Shown here piece after piece: positions 23,403 through 31,033 of a DNA stretch of 36,525 bases. The position numbers and the translations under genes were made by a program. The notes beneath the pieces are model-generated. The model ran no database searches, had not been told where the DNA came from, and saw nothing but the letters and a program-made list of their open reading frames with translations. The stretch lies in the NCBI GenBank assembly GCA_944332105.1, contig CALVJI010000001.1, forward strand, positions 1-36,525, given 5' to 3'. How positions within the stretch are numbered: position 1 is the first letter of the stretch; each line of letters starts with the position of its first letter. This DNA comes from an uncultured Bacilli bacterium. GTDB lineage: Bacteria; Bacillota_I; Bacilli_A; RF39; UBA660.

Positions 23403-25415
23403 ATGAAAAACAAAAAAAGAACATTAGTAATCTTCCTGTTCATTCTCGCTATTTTAATTGGCATTGGGCTATTTATTTTCTTAAGTGATGAAAATCGTTT
23501 GACAAGTGCTGAAAATCGTTGGTTAAATGAAAATGCCTCAAATGTTCAAAACGTTCACATTATTAACAATGTGGATATGTTTGGAAATGCGGGTGTAGGA
23601 ATATACTATGATTTTCTAAATGATTTTACTAGTACTTATGATATTACCTTTAATCCGATCACGATTAACTCTTCAGAAGAAGGAGAAAATTTATCCTTTT
23701 TAGTTGGCAATTCGCTACCTTCTAATGCATTTTCCTTTTATGAAGACCACTATGTTTTAATTAGTAAAAACTCTGAAAGTCTTATGAGTTTTCAAAATAT
23801 TACAGGCAAAAAAATAGGGATATTAAACACCAATTCTGAATACATTCAAAATCATTTAGCTACTTTAAAAGATAATACTTTTACCGTATATAATTCTAAA
23901 GAAAGTTTAGTAGAAGCTCTAGATACAAATGCTGTCAATTATATTTTAGTCCCACGGATTGAAAATATCAGTACAGTGTTAGAAAAGAAGTATTGGATTG
24001 TATATCATTTTAGCGATTTAAAACGGTACTTTTATGTTGCCGATGAATCAAACTCTACTTTGTATCAGATTTTTATTAAATTTTTTGCCAAATGGCAAGA
24101 AGAACTTGAAACAAATTTATATGAACAAGAACGAACCATATTTGCTGAAAAATTACAAATTTCGGCTTCTCTTTTAGATGAACTTCAAAATACTCCAATT
24201 ACTTATGGCTATCAAAATTATATGCCATATGAGATTCATGGTGATAATCAATATGGTGGCATCGTAGCCGAATATTTAAAAACATTTGCATCTTTTATAG
24301 ACGCAGATATAGATTACAAAAAATATTCGAATGAACGTCGTTTTATAAAAGACATAAATGATTCTAAAATTACTCTTTACACAAATTTTTATAATTATGG
24401 TGTGACGGGAACGGATATTTCTTTAAATTTACCAATTACTTTTAGTATCTATGCCCATAAAAAAAATGACATCGTTATTGAATCTTTAGCGACCTTAAAA
24501 AATTACCCAATATATGTAGAAGAAGATTCCTATTTACAAACCAGATTATCTGTTTTAGATGGTTGTACATTAAAAACTTTTGATTTAAAAGATATTAAAG
24601 ATGTTTTAAAAGATGAAGAAAATATCATTTTACTAGATAAAAAGGTAGGCGATGAGCTTTTAAAAGATACGTTAAAAGACTATAGTAGTAGATTTACCTA
24701 TGATTTAAATATCTCTTATTCTTTAAAATCAATAGGCAATGATACGTTAAATACTCTACTTACGAGATATATTAATTATTTAGATAACAAAACATTAATA
24801 AATAAAGGATTATATCAAAGTGAGATATTAGAAAAAAGAGGAACTTTTATTGGTAGTCTCGCACGTTATGCTCTATATACCATTATCATAATTGTAGTGA
24901 TTTTATTAATGATTTATCGTTCAAGTAAAAAAGTAAGACTTCAAAAGAAAATAAAAAAAGAAGATAAATTAAAATATATGGATCAACTTACTTCATTAAA
25001 AAATCGTAATTATTTACATGAAAATATGGCAACATGGAATAAAAATACAATTTATCCACAAAGTGTCATTATTATCGATTTAAAAAGAGTTCAAGAGATA
25101 AATGACACACTAGGCTATGAAGAAGGCGATAGACAAATTAAAGCTGCTGCTAATATATTAATTAAAACTCAGTTAGATAATTCAGATATTATTAGAACGA
25201 ACGGTAATGAATTCATGATTTATTTAATTGGTTACAATCAAAAACAAGTAACAAGTTATATGAATAAATTAATGAAAAACTTTAAAACTTTACCATTTAA
25301 TTATGGCGTAGCGATCAGCTATAGTATGATTGAAAGTGATTTAAAATCAATAGAAGATGCAATTAATGAATGTGTAGATGAAATAAAAAAACAGAAAAAG
25401 GACGAGGAAAAATGA
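23403..25415 (+). CDS. Two substrate-binding-like sensor domains plus degenerate GGDEF
   Basis: The 670-aa order is: membrane helix (about 6-28), two tandem extracytoplasmic regions that look like SBP_bac_3-type binding domains (about 45-235 and 255-475; the second begins ITYGYQNYMPYEIHG...GIVAEYLKTFA), a second membrane helix (about 485-505), then a cytoplasmic GGDEF domain (about 525-665). GGDEF features kept: MDQLTSLKNRNYLHE and DLKRVQEINDTLGYEEGD. The active-site loop reads NGNEF (600-604) instead of GG(D/E)EF, so two key positions are lost and cyclase activity is unlikely. Most plausibly a receptor whose GGDEF fold binds a nucleotide or a partner. It shares four bases (ATGA) with yihY. 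Confidence 0.85.
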   Translation: MKNKKRTLVIFLFILAILIGIGLFIFLSDENRLTSAENRWLNENASNVQNVHIINNVDMFGNAGVGIYYDFLNDFTSTYDITFNPITINSSEEGENLSFLVGNSLPSNAFSFYEDHYVLISKNSESLMSFQNITGKKIGILNTNSEYIQNHLATLKDNTFTVYNSKESLVEALDTNAVNYILVPRIENISTVLEKKYWIVYHFSDLKRYFYVADESNSTLYQIFIKFFAKWQEELETNLYEQERTIFAEKLQISASLLDELQNTPITYGYQNYMPYEIHGDNQYGGIVAEYLKTFASFIDADIDYKKYSNERRFIKDINDSKITLYTNFYNYGVTGTDISLNLPITFSIYAHKKNDIVIESLATLKNYPIYVEEDSYLQTRLSVLDGCTLKTFDLKDIKDVLKDEENIILLDKKVGDELLKDTLKDYSSRFTYDLNISYSLKSIGNDTLNTLLTRYINYLDNKTLINKGLYQSEILEKRGTFIGSLARYALYTIIIIVVILLMIYRSSKKVRLQKKIKKEDKLKYMDQLTSLKNRNYLHENMATWNKNTIYPQSVIIIDLKRVQEINDTLGYEEGDRQIKAAANILIKTQLDNSDIIRTNGNEFMIYLIGYNQKQVTSYMNKLMKNFKTLPFNYGVAISYSMIESDLKSIEDAINECVDEIKKQKKDEEK

Positions 25416-26245
25416 AAATAATTAAGAAAGCAAAAATAGGACTAAAAAGGCTAGTAGATATCTTAATGAGACCAGATATGCTGATTTTGCCCGGTCAACT
25501 TGCTTTCTTTTTTTTGTTGGCAACTGTTCCGACAATCACCCTTATTGCCTGTGGAGCTTCTCTTTTCCACGTTTCAATGGACTTTATCTCCAATTTTCTT
25601 TTAAAAGCATTTGGCAGTGATATTGCTTCATTAATCACTCCAATGTTAGGAGAAATAAACATTTCTTTTGAATTTTTAATCCCTCTTGTAGTTGCCTTTT
25701 ATGCTGCGAGTGGCGGAGCAAGTTCAATTATTGTGACTTCTAACCAACTTTTACACTTTAAAAATAGTTCATTTCTTAAAAGAAAAATCAAAGGCCTAGT
25801 TATGACATTTATTCTAATCAGTCTAATTGTCTTTCTCTTATTAGTACCCGCTTTCGGTGACAAATTCATTGAAATGATTCGCTATGTAAACATGAATGAA
25901 GCTGTGACAAATACCATTGCCTTTGTGATTAATCTGTCCAAAGGTCCAATCTCTTGGCTATTAATCTTTTTCTTAATAAAAATTATCTATACTCTTGCAC
26001 CGGATGAAAGAGTCGCAAGCAGTTATACAACCAAAGGATCCCTTTTTACAACCGTAGGATTAGTTGTTACAACCTACATTTATTCCTTCTACGTGAATCG
26101 TGTTGCTCATTATGATCTGCTCTATGGTGGTCTTGCTCACTTTGTTGTATTAATGATCTGGTTCTACTTAATTGCTTACATGGTAACCATCGGTATTGCT
26201 ATCAATGCAGAAGAATTAGAGAATAGGAAAAAAATACCAGAATAA
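25412..26245 (+). CDS. YihY/BrkB family membrane protein
   Basis: A 277-aa protein with six hydrophobic helices, of the YihY family (once mislabelled RNase BN). Family signs: an N-terminal amphipathic region (GLKRLVDILMRPDMLILPGQLAFFFLLATVPT), FYAASGGASSIIVTSNQL and the late LYGGLAHFVVLMIWFYLIAYMVTIGIAINAE. Function unknown; a role in export or envelope is often proposed. The start overlaps the sensor gene by four bases, so it is expressed with it. Confidence 0.9.
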   Translation: MKIIKKAKIGLKRLVDILMRPDMLILPGQLAFFFLLATVPTITLIACGASLFHVSMDFISNFLLKAFGSDIASLITPMLGEINISFEFLIPLVVAFYAASGGASSIIVTSNQLLHFKNSSFLKRKIKGLVMTFILISLIVFLLLVPAFGDKFIEMIRYVNMNEAVTNTIAFVINLSKGPISWLLIFFLIKIIYTLAPDERVASSYTTKGSLFTTVGLVVTTYIYSFYVNRVAHYDLLYGGLAHFVVLMIWFYLIAYMVTIGIAINAEELENRKKIPE

Positions 26246-26271
26246 TCTATTTAAAAAAATTTACAATATAG

Positions 26272-26347
26272 TTATGCACACCGATATTATTCGTGCATAA
26301 AAAGAAAAATTACTTTTTGATGGAAAAAGTATTTTTCAGTAATATCG
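26272..26347 (+). other. Structured intergenic element (two hairpins and possible pseudoknot)
   Basis: TTATGCAC (26272-26279) pairs with GTGCATAA (26293-26300) around a 13-base loop. A second hairpin pairs 26304-26318 with 26324-26337 (14 pairs and one bulge). Bases CGATATTA in the first loop (26282-26289) are complementary to TAATATCG just after the second hairpin (26340-26347). That would form a pseudoknot, or an alternative stem that competes with hairpin one. A strong terminator follows at once. No coding frame is here. It may be the 3' untranslated part of the yihY mRNA, a small RNA, or a leader-type element. Confidence 0.5.
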
Positions 26348-26391
26348 AAAAGAGAATAAGGTTCTACTCCTTCCTTACTTCTCTTTTTTTT
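26348..26391 (+). terminator. Terminator after the sensor-yihY operon
   Basis: AAAAGAGAA plus TAAGG (26348-26361) pairs with CCTTA, one bulged C, and TTCTCTTTT (26373-26387), then T. A long, strong hairpin. Confidence 0.9.
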
Positions 26392-26396
26392 AAAAT

Positions 26397-26425
26397 TTGA
26401 ATGAATTATTAATTTATAGTATAAT
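26397..26425 (+). promoter_or_regulatory. Promoter for rlmB-sigma operon
   Basis: TTGAAT (26397-26402), 17 bases, perfect TATAAT (26420-26425), just after the terminator. Confidence 0.8.
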
Positions 26426-26447
26426 AGACCTAATTGGAGGGGTATTT

Positions 26448-27122
26448 ATGTTAGCTTATGGTAAAAACATCTTATTTATGACAGATCCAAAAGAGATTAA
26501 AAAGGTTTATCTATCACGCAAAGACGAGGAAATTTTTAATTATTTAAAAACTCATAAAATTCATTATGTTATGACGACAACAGAACAACTAAACAAAATG
26601 ACGAAAGCCAACCATCAAGGTATAATTATTGAAAGAGATGAATATAAATATTATACGCTTGAAGATATAAATAATGAGGAGTTTTTATTAATATTAGATC
26701 ACTTAGAAGATCCGCATAATTTGGGGGCGATCATCAGAACTGCAGAAGCTGCTGGTATTAAAAGCATCATCATTCCTAAAGATCGCAGTGTAAGCATCAC
26801 CGACACAGTCATCAAAACGAGTGTAGGAACGACAAGCAAAGTGAAAGTAATTAAAGTAACAAATATTGTAGAAACCATAAAAAAATTACAGAAAAATGAT
26901 TATTTTGTCTATGCTTCAGCCATGGATGGCAAAGATGCTAGAAATATAGACTTTTCTGGAAAAAAAGTTTTAATAATCGGTAACGAAGGAAAAGGCATTA
27001 GTTCTTTAGTTCGTAATACTTGTGATGAAATCATTAAAATTCCAATGATTGGCGAAGTAAATAGTTTAAATGCCTCTGTCGCAGCCGGTATCCTAATTTT
27101 TAAAATGGGGGGATTAATTTGA
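26448..27122 (+). CDS. rlmB: 23S rRNA 2'-O-methyltransferase, TrmH/SpoU family (RlmB)
   Basis: SPOUT-fold methyltransferase that in the RlmB group 2'-O-methylates a guanosine in the 23S peptidyl-transferase region. The 224-aa protein has an N-terminal substrate domain (MLAYGKNILFMT...) and the three SpoU motifs: LDHLEDPHNLGAIIRTAEAAG, IGNEGKGIS, and IPMIGEVNSLNASVAAGI with the trefoil knot. The start is ATG 26448 (binding site TTGGAGGGG); a longer in-frame frame upstream runs over the promoter. Its position directly before the SigH-like gene matches Bacillus, where the homologue is yacO/rlmB, supporting this name. It is shorter than Bacillus RlmB by about 25 residues. Confidence 0.88.
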   Translation: MLAYGKNILFMTDPKEIKKVYLSRKDEEIFNYLKTHKIHYVMTTTEQLNKMTKANHQGIIIERDEYKYYTLEDINNEEFLLILDHLEDPHNLGAIIRTAEAAGIKSIIIPKDRSVSITDTVIKTSVGTTSKVKVIKVTNIVETIKKLQKNDYFVYASAMDGKDARNIDFSGKKVLIIGNEGKGISSLVRNTCDEIIKIPMIGEVNSLNASVAAGILIFKMGGLI

Positions 27123-27757
27123 ATTACCATGAAGACGATGAATTTTTATTTGACATGATCTCAGAAAGCAATGAAGAAGTACGAGATAGTTTATATGAAA
27201 GGTATATTCCATTAATAAAATACTTAACTAAAAAATATGTTCGCAGTGCTCAAAAATATGGACTAGATTACAACGACCTAATCCAAGAAGCCAATGTAGG
27301 TTTTGCCGATGCTTTAAATAGCTATGATGAGCAGAAGGACGCGAGTTTAAAAACATTTATCACCCTTTGCATTGAAAGACGCCTCATTAATGCCATTCGT
27401 AAAGCTCAATCAAATAAAAGCCAACAAGATAAAAGTAATCTTTCTTTAGAATATGATTATGATAACAATGGTCAACCATTAATTGAAGTGCTTCGTGACG
27501 ACACGATGGATCCATTGCTTCACTTTAGCGAACAAGAAAGTGAAGAAGCTTTGTACAAAAAAATTGAAAATGAACTATCGGAAGGAGAATATACAGTTTT
27601 CACTTATTTGTTAAATGGCCTAAATTATAAAGAAATTGCACTTTTACTTGACAAAACAGAAAAACAAATTGATAATACAATTCAAAGAATTCGTAATAAA
27701 ATTCGCAATCTTTTAAAGGAGGAAGAAAAATGGCCAGAAGAGAATGGAAAAAAATAG
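27119..27757 (+). CDS. sigH: RNA polymerase sigma factor, SigH-like
   Basis: A 212-aa sigma-70 family protein with region 2 (about 29-95, including YVRSAQKYGLDYNDLIQEANVGFADALNSYD and the FITLCIERRLINAIRKAQ DNA-melting part) and region 4 (about 145-200, HTH LNYKEIALLLDKTEKQIDNTIQRIRNKI). Regions 1.1 and 3 are absent. The place between rlmB and secE-nusG matches sigH (spo0H) of Bacillus, the early stationary-phase and sporulation sigma; assignment as SigH rests mainly on this synteny. It starts at TTG 27119, with GGGGGGA (27105-27111) well placed upstream; the start overlaps the rlmB stop by four bases. Confidence 0.82.
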   Translation: MNYHEDDEFLFDMISESNEEVRDSLYERYIPLIKYLTKKYVRSAQKYGLDYNDLIQEANVGFADALNSYDEQKDASLKTFITLCIERRLINAIRKAQSNKSQQDKSNLSLEYDYDNNGQPLIEVLRDDTMDPLLHFSEQESEEALYKKIENELSEGEYTVFTYLLNGLNYKEIALLLDKTEKQIDNTIQRIRNKIRNLLKEEEKWPEENGKK

Positions 27758-28416
27758 GCATAGGTGCAATACTATGTATCCTTTTAATTTTAATTATGTT
27801 AAGCACTTTAACTTTTGAGATGACTAAAGAAGACACTTTTGAAGATTTAACCAATAAACCAAACGAACTAGATAGTTTAGTTTTTAAAAATGAAAGTGAT
27901 CTATCAGAAGAGGAAGTAAGCGAGATAGTAGAAGAAAAAAGAAATACTTTAAAAGATTTTTTTGAAAGTGCCACTTACTATAAACCAAGCGAAATAAACA
28001 GAGAATATACAAGTGCAGATGATGAAAACTATTTAGTGGTAGATGAAAGTTTCTTAAATGAATTAAATGCTCTTGTTACTACTGAGATTTATAATAGTTA
28101 TTTTGAACAATTTGTAGAAATTACGAAAGACCAAGATGTCGCGATTACAGAAAGACTCTACCGCGGTCCTAAAGACATTTTTGATGATTTATTTTATAAA
28201 AGTGCTATTGCCATGATCGACGTGAATGAAGAAAAAACACTGTTAGATCGCGCTACAAACGAGTACATAAGTGCAGTTATTAACATTAGATATTGTGATG
28301 AAGAACAACCAGATATTTGTTCCAAAAATGAATATTATGTTTTTGAACTACAAAAAGAAGAAAATGATTGGCAAGTTGCCGAATTTACTGAAGAGAAAAA
28401 ATTGAACAAAGCTTAA
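27730..28416 (+). CDS. Membrane-anchored protein, 228 aa, unknown
   Basis: Family not recognised. A basic start (MARREWKK) and one membrane helix (about 8-27) lead to an acidic extracytoplasmic domain of about 200 residues, rich in Glu, Asp and Tyr, with two cysteines in YCDEEQPDIC that could form a disulfide. It begins inside the sigma gene (28-base overlap) with AAAGGAGGAAG upstream, so it is translated with the sigma factor. A membrane protein overlapping a sigma gene could be its anti-sigma or regulator, but no known anti-sigma motif is visible in the tiny cytoplasmic part. Confidence 0.72.
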   Translation: MARREWKKIGIGAILCILLILIMLSTLTFEMTKEDTFEDLTNKPNELDSLVFKNESDLSEEEVSEIVEEKRNTLKDFFESATYYKPSEINREYTSADDENYLVVDESFLNELNALVTTEIYNSYFEQFVEITKDQDVAITERLYRGPKDIFDDLFYKSAIAMIDVNEEKTLLDRATNEYISAVINIRYCDEEQPDICSKNEYYVFELQKEENDWQVAEFTEEKKLNKA

Positions 28417-28436
28417 GAAATTTTTCTCTTTTTTTT
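28391..28436 (+). terminator. Terminator after the sigma operon
   Basis: AAGAGAAAAAATT (28391-28403) pairs with AAATTTTTCTCTT (28418-28430, one bulge), then T. The 5' arm is inside the last codons of the 228-aa gene. Confidence 0.7.
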
Positions 28437-28448
28437 CTGTGCAATTTT

Positions 28449-28457
28449 TGTTATACT
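28449..28457 (+). promoter_or_regulatory. Extended -10 promoter for the poly-G gene
   Basis: TGT then TATACT (28452-28457). The -35 region is a T-run belonging to the previous terminator. Confidence 0.55.
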
Positions 28458-28482
28458 TTTTTTAGTAGAAAAGAGGATATGA

Positions 28483-30136
28483 ATGAAAAAAGCGTTAAAA
28501 ATAAGTATCCTCCTAACCAGTCTAATCATTCTGGGGGGGGGGTATACTGAATAAGGAAAATTCTTTCCAGAATGACAAAGAAACTTTAGCAATTTATGTA
28601 GGTGAGAGTAAAACAGATGGGATTCCTTCAAAAGAAAACTATATTTTTGAAAACGCTGTTTGCACAGTCAATGGTAAAACAGATGAGACAGTGAAAGTCC
28701 TATGGGATGAAGAAGCATGGGCACCTATCCTGTATAATTTAAAAGATCATTCAACAAAATGTACTTTATATTTTAAAGAAAGATATCAAGAAGAAATATT
28801 AAATGGAGCAGATCCGGTATTACAAAATGATTTAATACCAGTTACAATCGATAATGATGGAACCGTAAAAAAAGCAGACTTAGGAAGCAAATGGTATAGT
28901 TATACAGATAAAGAATGGGCAAATGCTGTTCTCTTGTTTGATAATACGGTTTATTATGAACCAGGAGAAACGATTTCAGAAGAAGCAATTGAATCGTACT
29001 TTGTCTGGATTCCAAAATACAGATATCAATTATGGGATTTAGGAGACTATGATGGATTAACAGCTATTGATACAACTAAAGTTCACGAAATTCCTATAAT
29101 TTTTGGAGATTATAATACGAGTGATTCTGTCAATGGTGAATGCACCACGCCAATGGAGTCTGGCTCATCTGGTAATTGTGAAATTGGTGATTATATGACG
29201 CATCCTGCATTCTTAAGTATTCCAAGTACAGGCTTTTGGGTTGGCAAATTTGAGACCGGATATAACGGTGCAACTAGTAGTAGTGAAGCTTTGAAAAATG
29301 AGAATGACGCGAGCAAAGTAATTATAAAACCGAATACGTATAGTTGGCGAGGAAGCCAAGTGGCTAATGCTTTTTACACCTCTTATAATTATAAACGAGA
29401 GTTAGATAGTCATATGATGAAAAACACAGAATGGGGAGCAGTTGCGTATTTACAACATAGCGCATATGGTTCAAGTACAAATATTAGACTAAACAATAAT
29501 TCTTCATATTTAACAGGCTATCAAGCCAATAATGAACCAACATGTGGCATAACTGGTACGAACATAGAATGTAACAAGCATTGCAACGATGAAAGTTGCA
29601 ATACACCTTATCCTAATAGTAATTTAGCAAGTACAACGGGAAATATTACAGGCATTTTTGATATGAGTGGTGGAGCTTGGGAATACATTATGGCAGCTAT
29701 TGTAAACCAAAGTGGTGAGCTAGTCAGTGGTCGTAATAGTTTGTATAACTCAGGATTTAATGGCCCATTCGGATGTCCAACTTGTGATAATAATAATTCA
29801 GGTATTACTGAGTTAACCACAGGAGTTACTTGGCCAGATAAGAAATATTATGATGTATACCAATATGGTAATAGTCCGTACGATGGCATTAGAAGAATAC
29901 TAGGCGATGCTACTAGTGAAATGGGACCATTTAATCGTACTCAATATGTTGAAGAATATATGCCTGTGATTAGTAGCTGGTATGAAGACTCGTTTTACAT
30001 GATCATAGTAAGTGAACCGTGGACAATTCGAGGAGGCAATTTTTCTTATGGGGCAAACTCTGGAATATTTTCATTTGAAAACCATTATGGAGCCGTAGCC
30101 AATTATTCATTTCGTCTTGTGCTGACTCCTGTTTAA
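28483..30136 (+). pseudogene. Secreted FGE/C-type-lectin-like protein, out of frame at a 10-G tract (phase OFF)
   Basis: ATG 28483 (binding site GAGGA) encodes MKKALKISILLTSLIILGGG, a clear signal peptide, then runs off frame at G10 (28533-28542) and stops at TAA 28552-28554. With nine G the frame reads on as ...LGGGILNKENSFQND and joins the long open frame to 30136, giving 550 aa. The mature part has a domain with CTVNG...CTLYF, then a segment DLIPVTIDNDGTVKKADLGS, and a large C-terminal region with features of the formylglycine-generating-enzyme/C-type-lectin fold: PSTGFWVGKFETG, NTEWGAVAYL, FDMSGGAWEYIMA, and the end PWTIRGGNFSYG...SFRLVLTPV. Such folds display variable ligand loops. In the window's state only a 23-residue peptide, or a signal-less protein from an internal start (GTG 28691), would form. 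A sequencing error in the tract is the alternative. Confidence 0.85.
28533..28542 (+). repeat. Homopolymer of ten G in the signal-peptide codons
   Basis: The longest G run in this AT-rich window; the next longest is six. It lies exactly at the junction between the signal peptide and the open frame of the mature protein, where a one-base change switches the gene on or off. Confidence 0.9.
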
Positions 30137-30142
30137 AAACAC

Positions 30143-30171
30143 TTGCAAAACACCTTTGTTTATGCTAAATT
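30143..30171 (+). promoter_or_regulatory. Promoter for secE-nusG
   Basis: TTGCAA (30143-30148), 17 bases, TAAATT (30166-30171) with TG one base upstream. The expected RNA start, near 30178, is inside the hairpin described at 30147-30197. Confidence 0.65.
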
Positions 30172-30197
30172 ATATACATAAGCACGTAGGTGTTTTT
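30147..30197 (+). terminator. Terminator straddling the secE promoter
   Basis: AAAACACCT (30147-30155) pairs with AGGTGTTTT (30188-30196), with an inner stem TTATG/CATAA. T follows to 30197. RNA coming from the upstream gene would form the full hairpin; RNA starting at the secE promoter would lack the 5' arm and could pass. Confidence 0.55.
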
Positions 30198-30225
30198 ATT
30201 TTGGAAAAAAATATGAGGTGAAAAG

Positions 30226-30462
30226 ATGGCAAAAAAAGAAAAAGAAGTAAAAGAAAAAAAGATTAAAAAAGAGAAAAAAGCGAAGAAAGAAAAAAAAACA
30301 AGTTACTTTAAAGAAGTACGCATGGAAATGAAAAAAGTTACATTTCCATCAGCTAAAGAAATTGTAACGTACACTGTTGCTACTATCGTCATTGTTTGTT
30401 TCTTAATTGTCTTTTTCTTAGCAGTAACAGCATTATTATCACTTATTAGGGAGGCGTTTTAA
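30226..30462 (+). CDS. secE: Preprotein translocase subunit SecE
   Basis: Essential small subunit of the SecYEG channel. The 78-aa protein has the single C-terminal membrane helix (about 48-72) and the conserved amphipathic cytoplasmic segment YFKEVRMEMKKVTFPSAKEI with the SecE signature. The first 27 residues are an unusual Lys/Glu-rich extension (MAKKEKEVKEKKIKKEKKAK...), giving a product longer than the usual 60-odd residues of Gram-positive SecE. It shares one base with the nusG start (TAATG). The secE-nusG pair is nearly universal in bacteria. Confidence 0.95.
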   Translation: MAKKEKEVKEKKIKKEKKAKKEKKTSYFKEVRMEMKKVTFPSAKEIVTYTVATIVIVCFLIVFFLAVTALLSLIREAF

Positions 30463-30995
30463 TGGAAAAACAATGGTATGTAGTTAATACTTATTCAGGA
30501 CATGAAGAATCAGTTAAAGAAAAATTAGAAATGCGAACAGAATCAATGGGTATGCAAGACCATATTTTCCGTGTAATCATTCCTGAAACAACTGAAATCG
30601 AAGTTAAAGATGGTGTTAAAAAAGAAAAAAAGAAAAAAATGTTCCCAGGCTACGTTTTAGTTGAAATGATTATGAGTGATGAAGCATGGTATATCGTTCG
30701 AAATACACCAGGTGTAACTGGCTTTATCGGATCAAGTGGTAAAGGTGCAAAGCCTACTCCATTACTTCCTCAAGAAATTGATCGTGTTCTAGTCAATATG
30801 GGCATGAGTAGAATGGATATTGAGTCTGAATTAGCCGAAAATGACAAAGTTTCTATTGTAGATGGACCATTTAAAGGTATGGAAGGAACAATCAGCACGA
30901 TTGATCTAGAAAATAACCGTTTAGTTGTTTTAATCGATTTATTTGGTCAAGAAACATCAGTCGAAGTTGAACCATTCCAAGTGAGCAAATTATAA
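30462..30995 (+). CDS. nusG: Transcription termination/antitermination protein NusG
   Basis: Elongation factor that binds the RNA polymerase clamp and affects pausing, Rho action and coupling to ribosomes. The 177-aa protein has the N-terminal NGN domain (1-110, starting MEKQWYVVNTYSGHEESVKEKLE, with FPGYVLVEMIMSDEAWYIVRNTPGVTGFIG) and the C-terminal KOW domain (about 123-177, VDGPFKGMEGTISTIDLENNR). Length and motifs are standard. It is translationally coupled to secE and followed by a bidirectional terminator; the ribosomal protein genes that often follow nusG are not here, and the LemA-like gene lies on the other strand. Confidence 0.97.
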   Translation: MEKQWYVVNTYSGHEESVKEKLEMRTESMGMQDHIFRVIIPETTEIEVKDGVKKEKKKKMFPGYVLVEMIMSDEAWYIVRNTPGVTGFIGSSGKGAKPTPLLPQEIDRVLVNMGMSRMDIESELAENDKVSIVDGPFKGMEGTISTIDLENNRLVVLIDLFGQETSVEVEPFQVSKL

Positions 30996-31001
30996 AAAAA
31001 G

Positions 31002-31033
31002 AACACTTCCAAATAATATGGAGTGTTTTTTTA
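31002..31033. terminator. Bidirectional terminator between nusG and LemA-like gene
   Basis: ACACTTCCA (31003-31011) pairs with TGGAGTGT (31019-31026, one bulged T), flanked by an A-run before and a T-run after, so it works on both strands. Confidence 0.8.

Noticed and set aside
27730..28416. Anti-sigma factor for the SigH-like protein
   Set aside because: Only the position suggests it; the cytoplasmic part is about eight residues, too short for a known anti-sigma domain.
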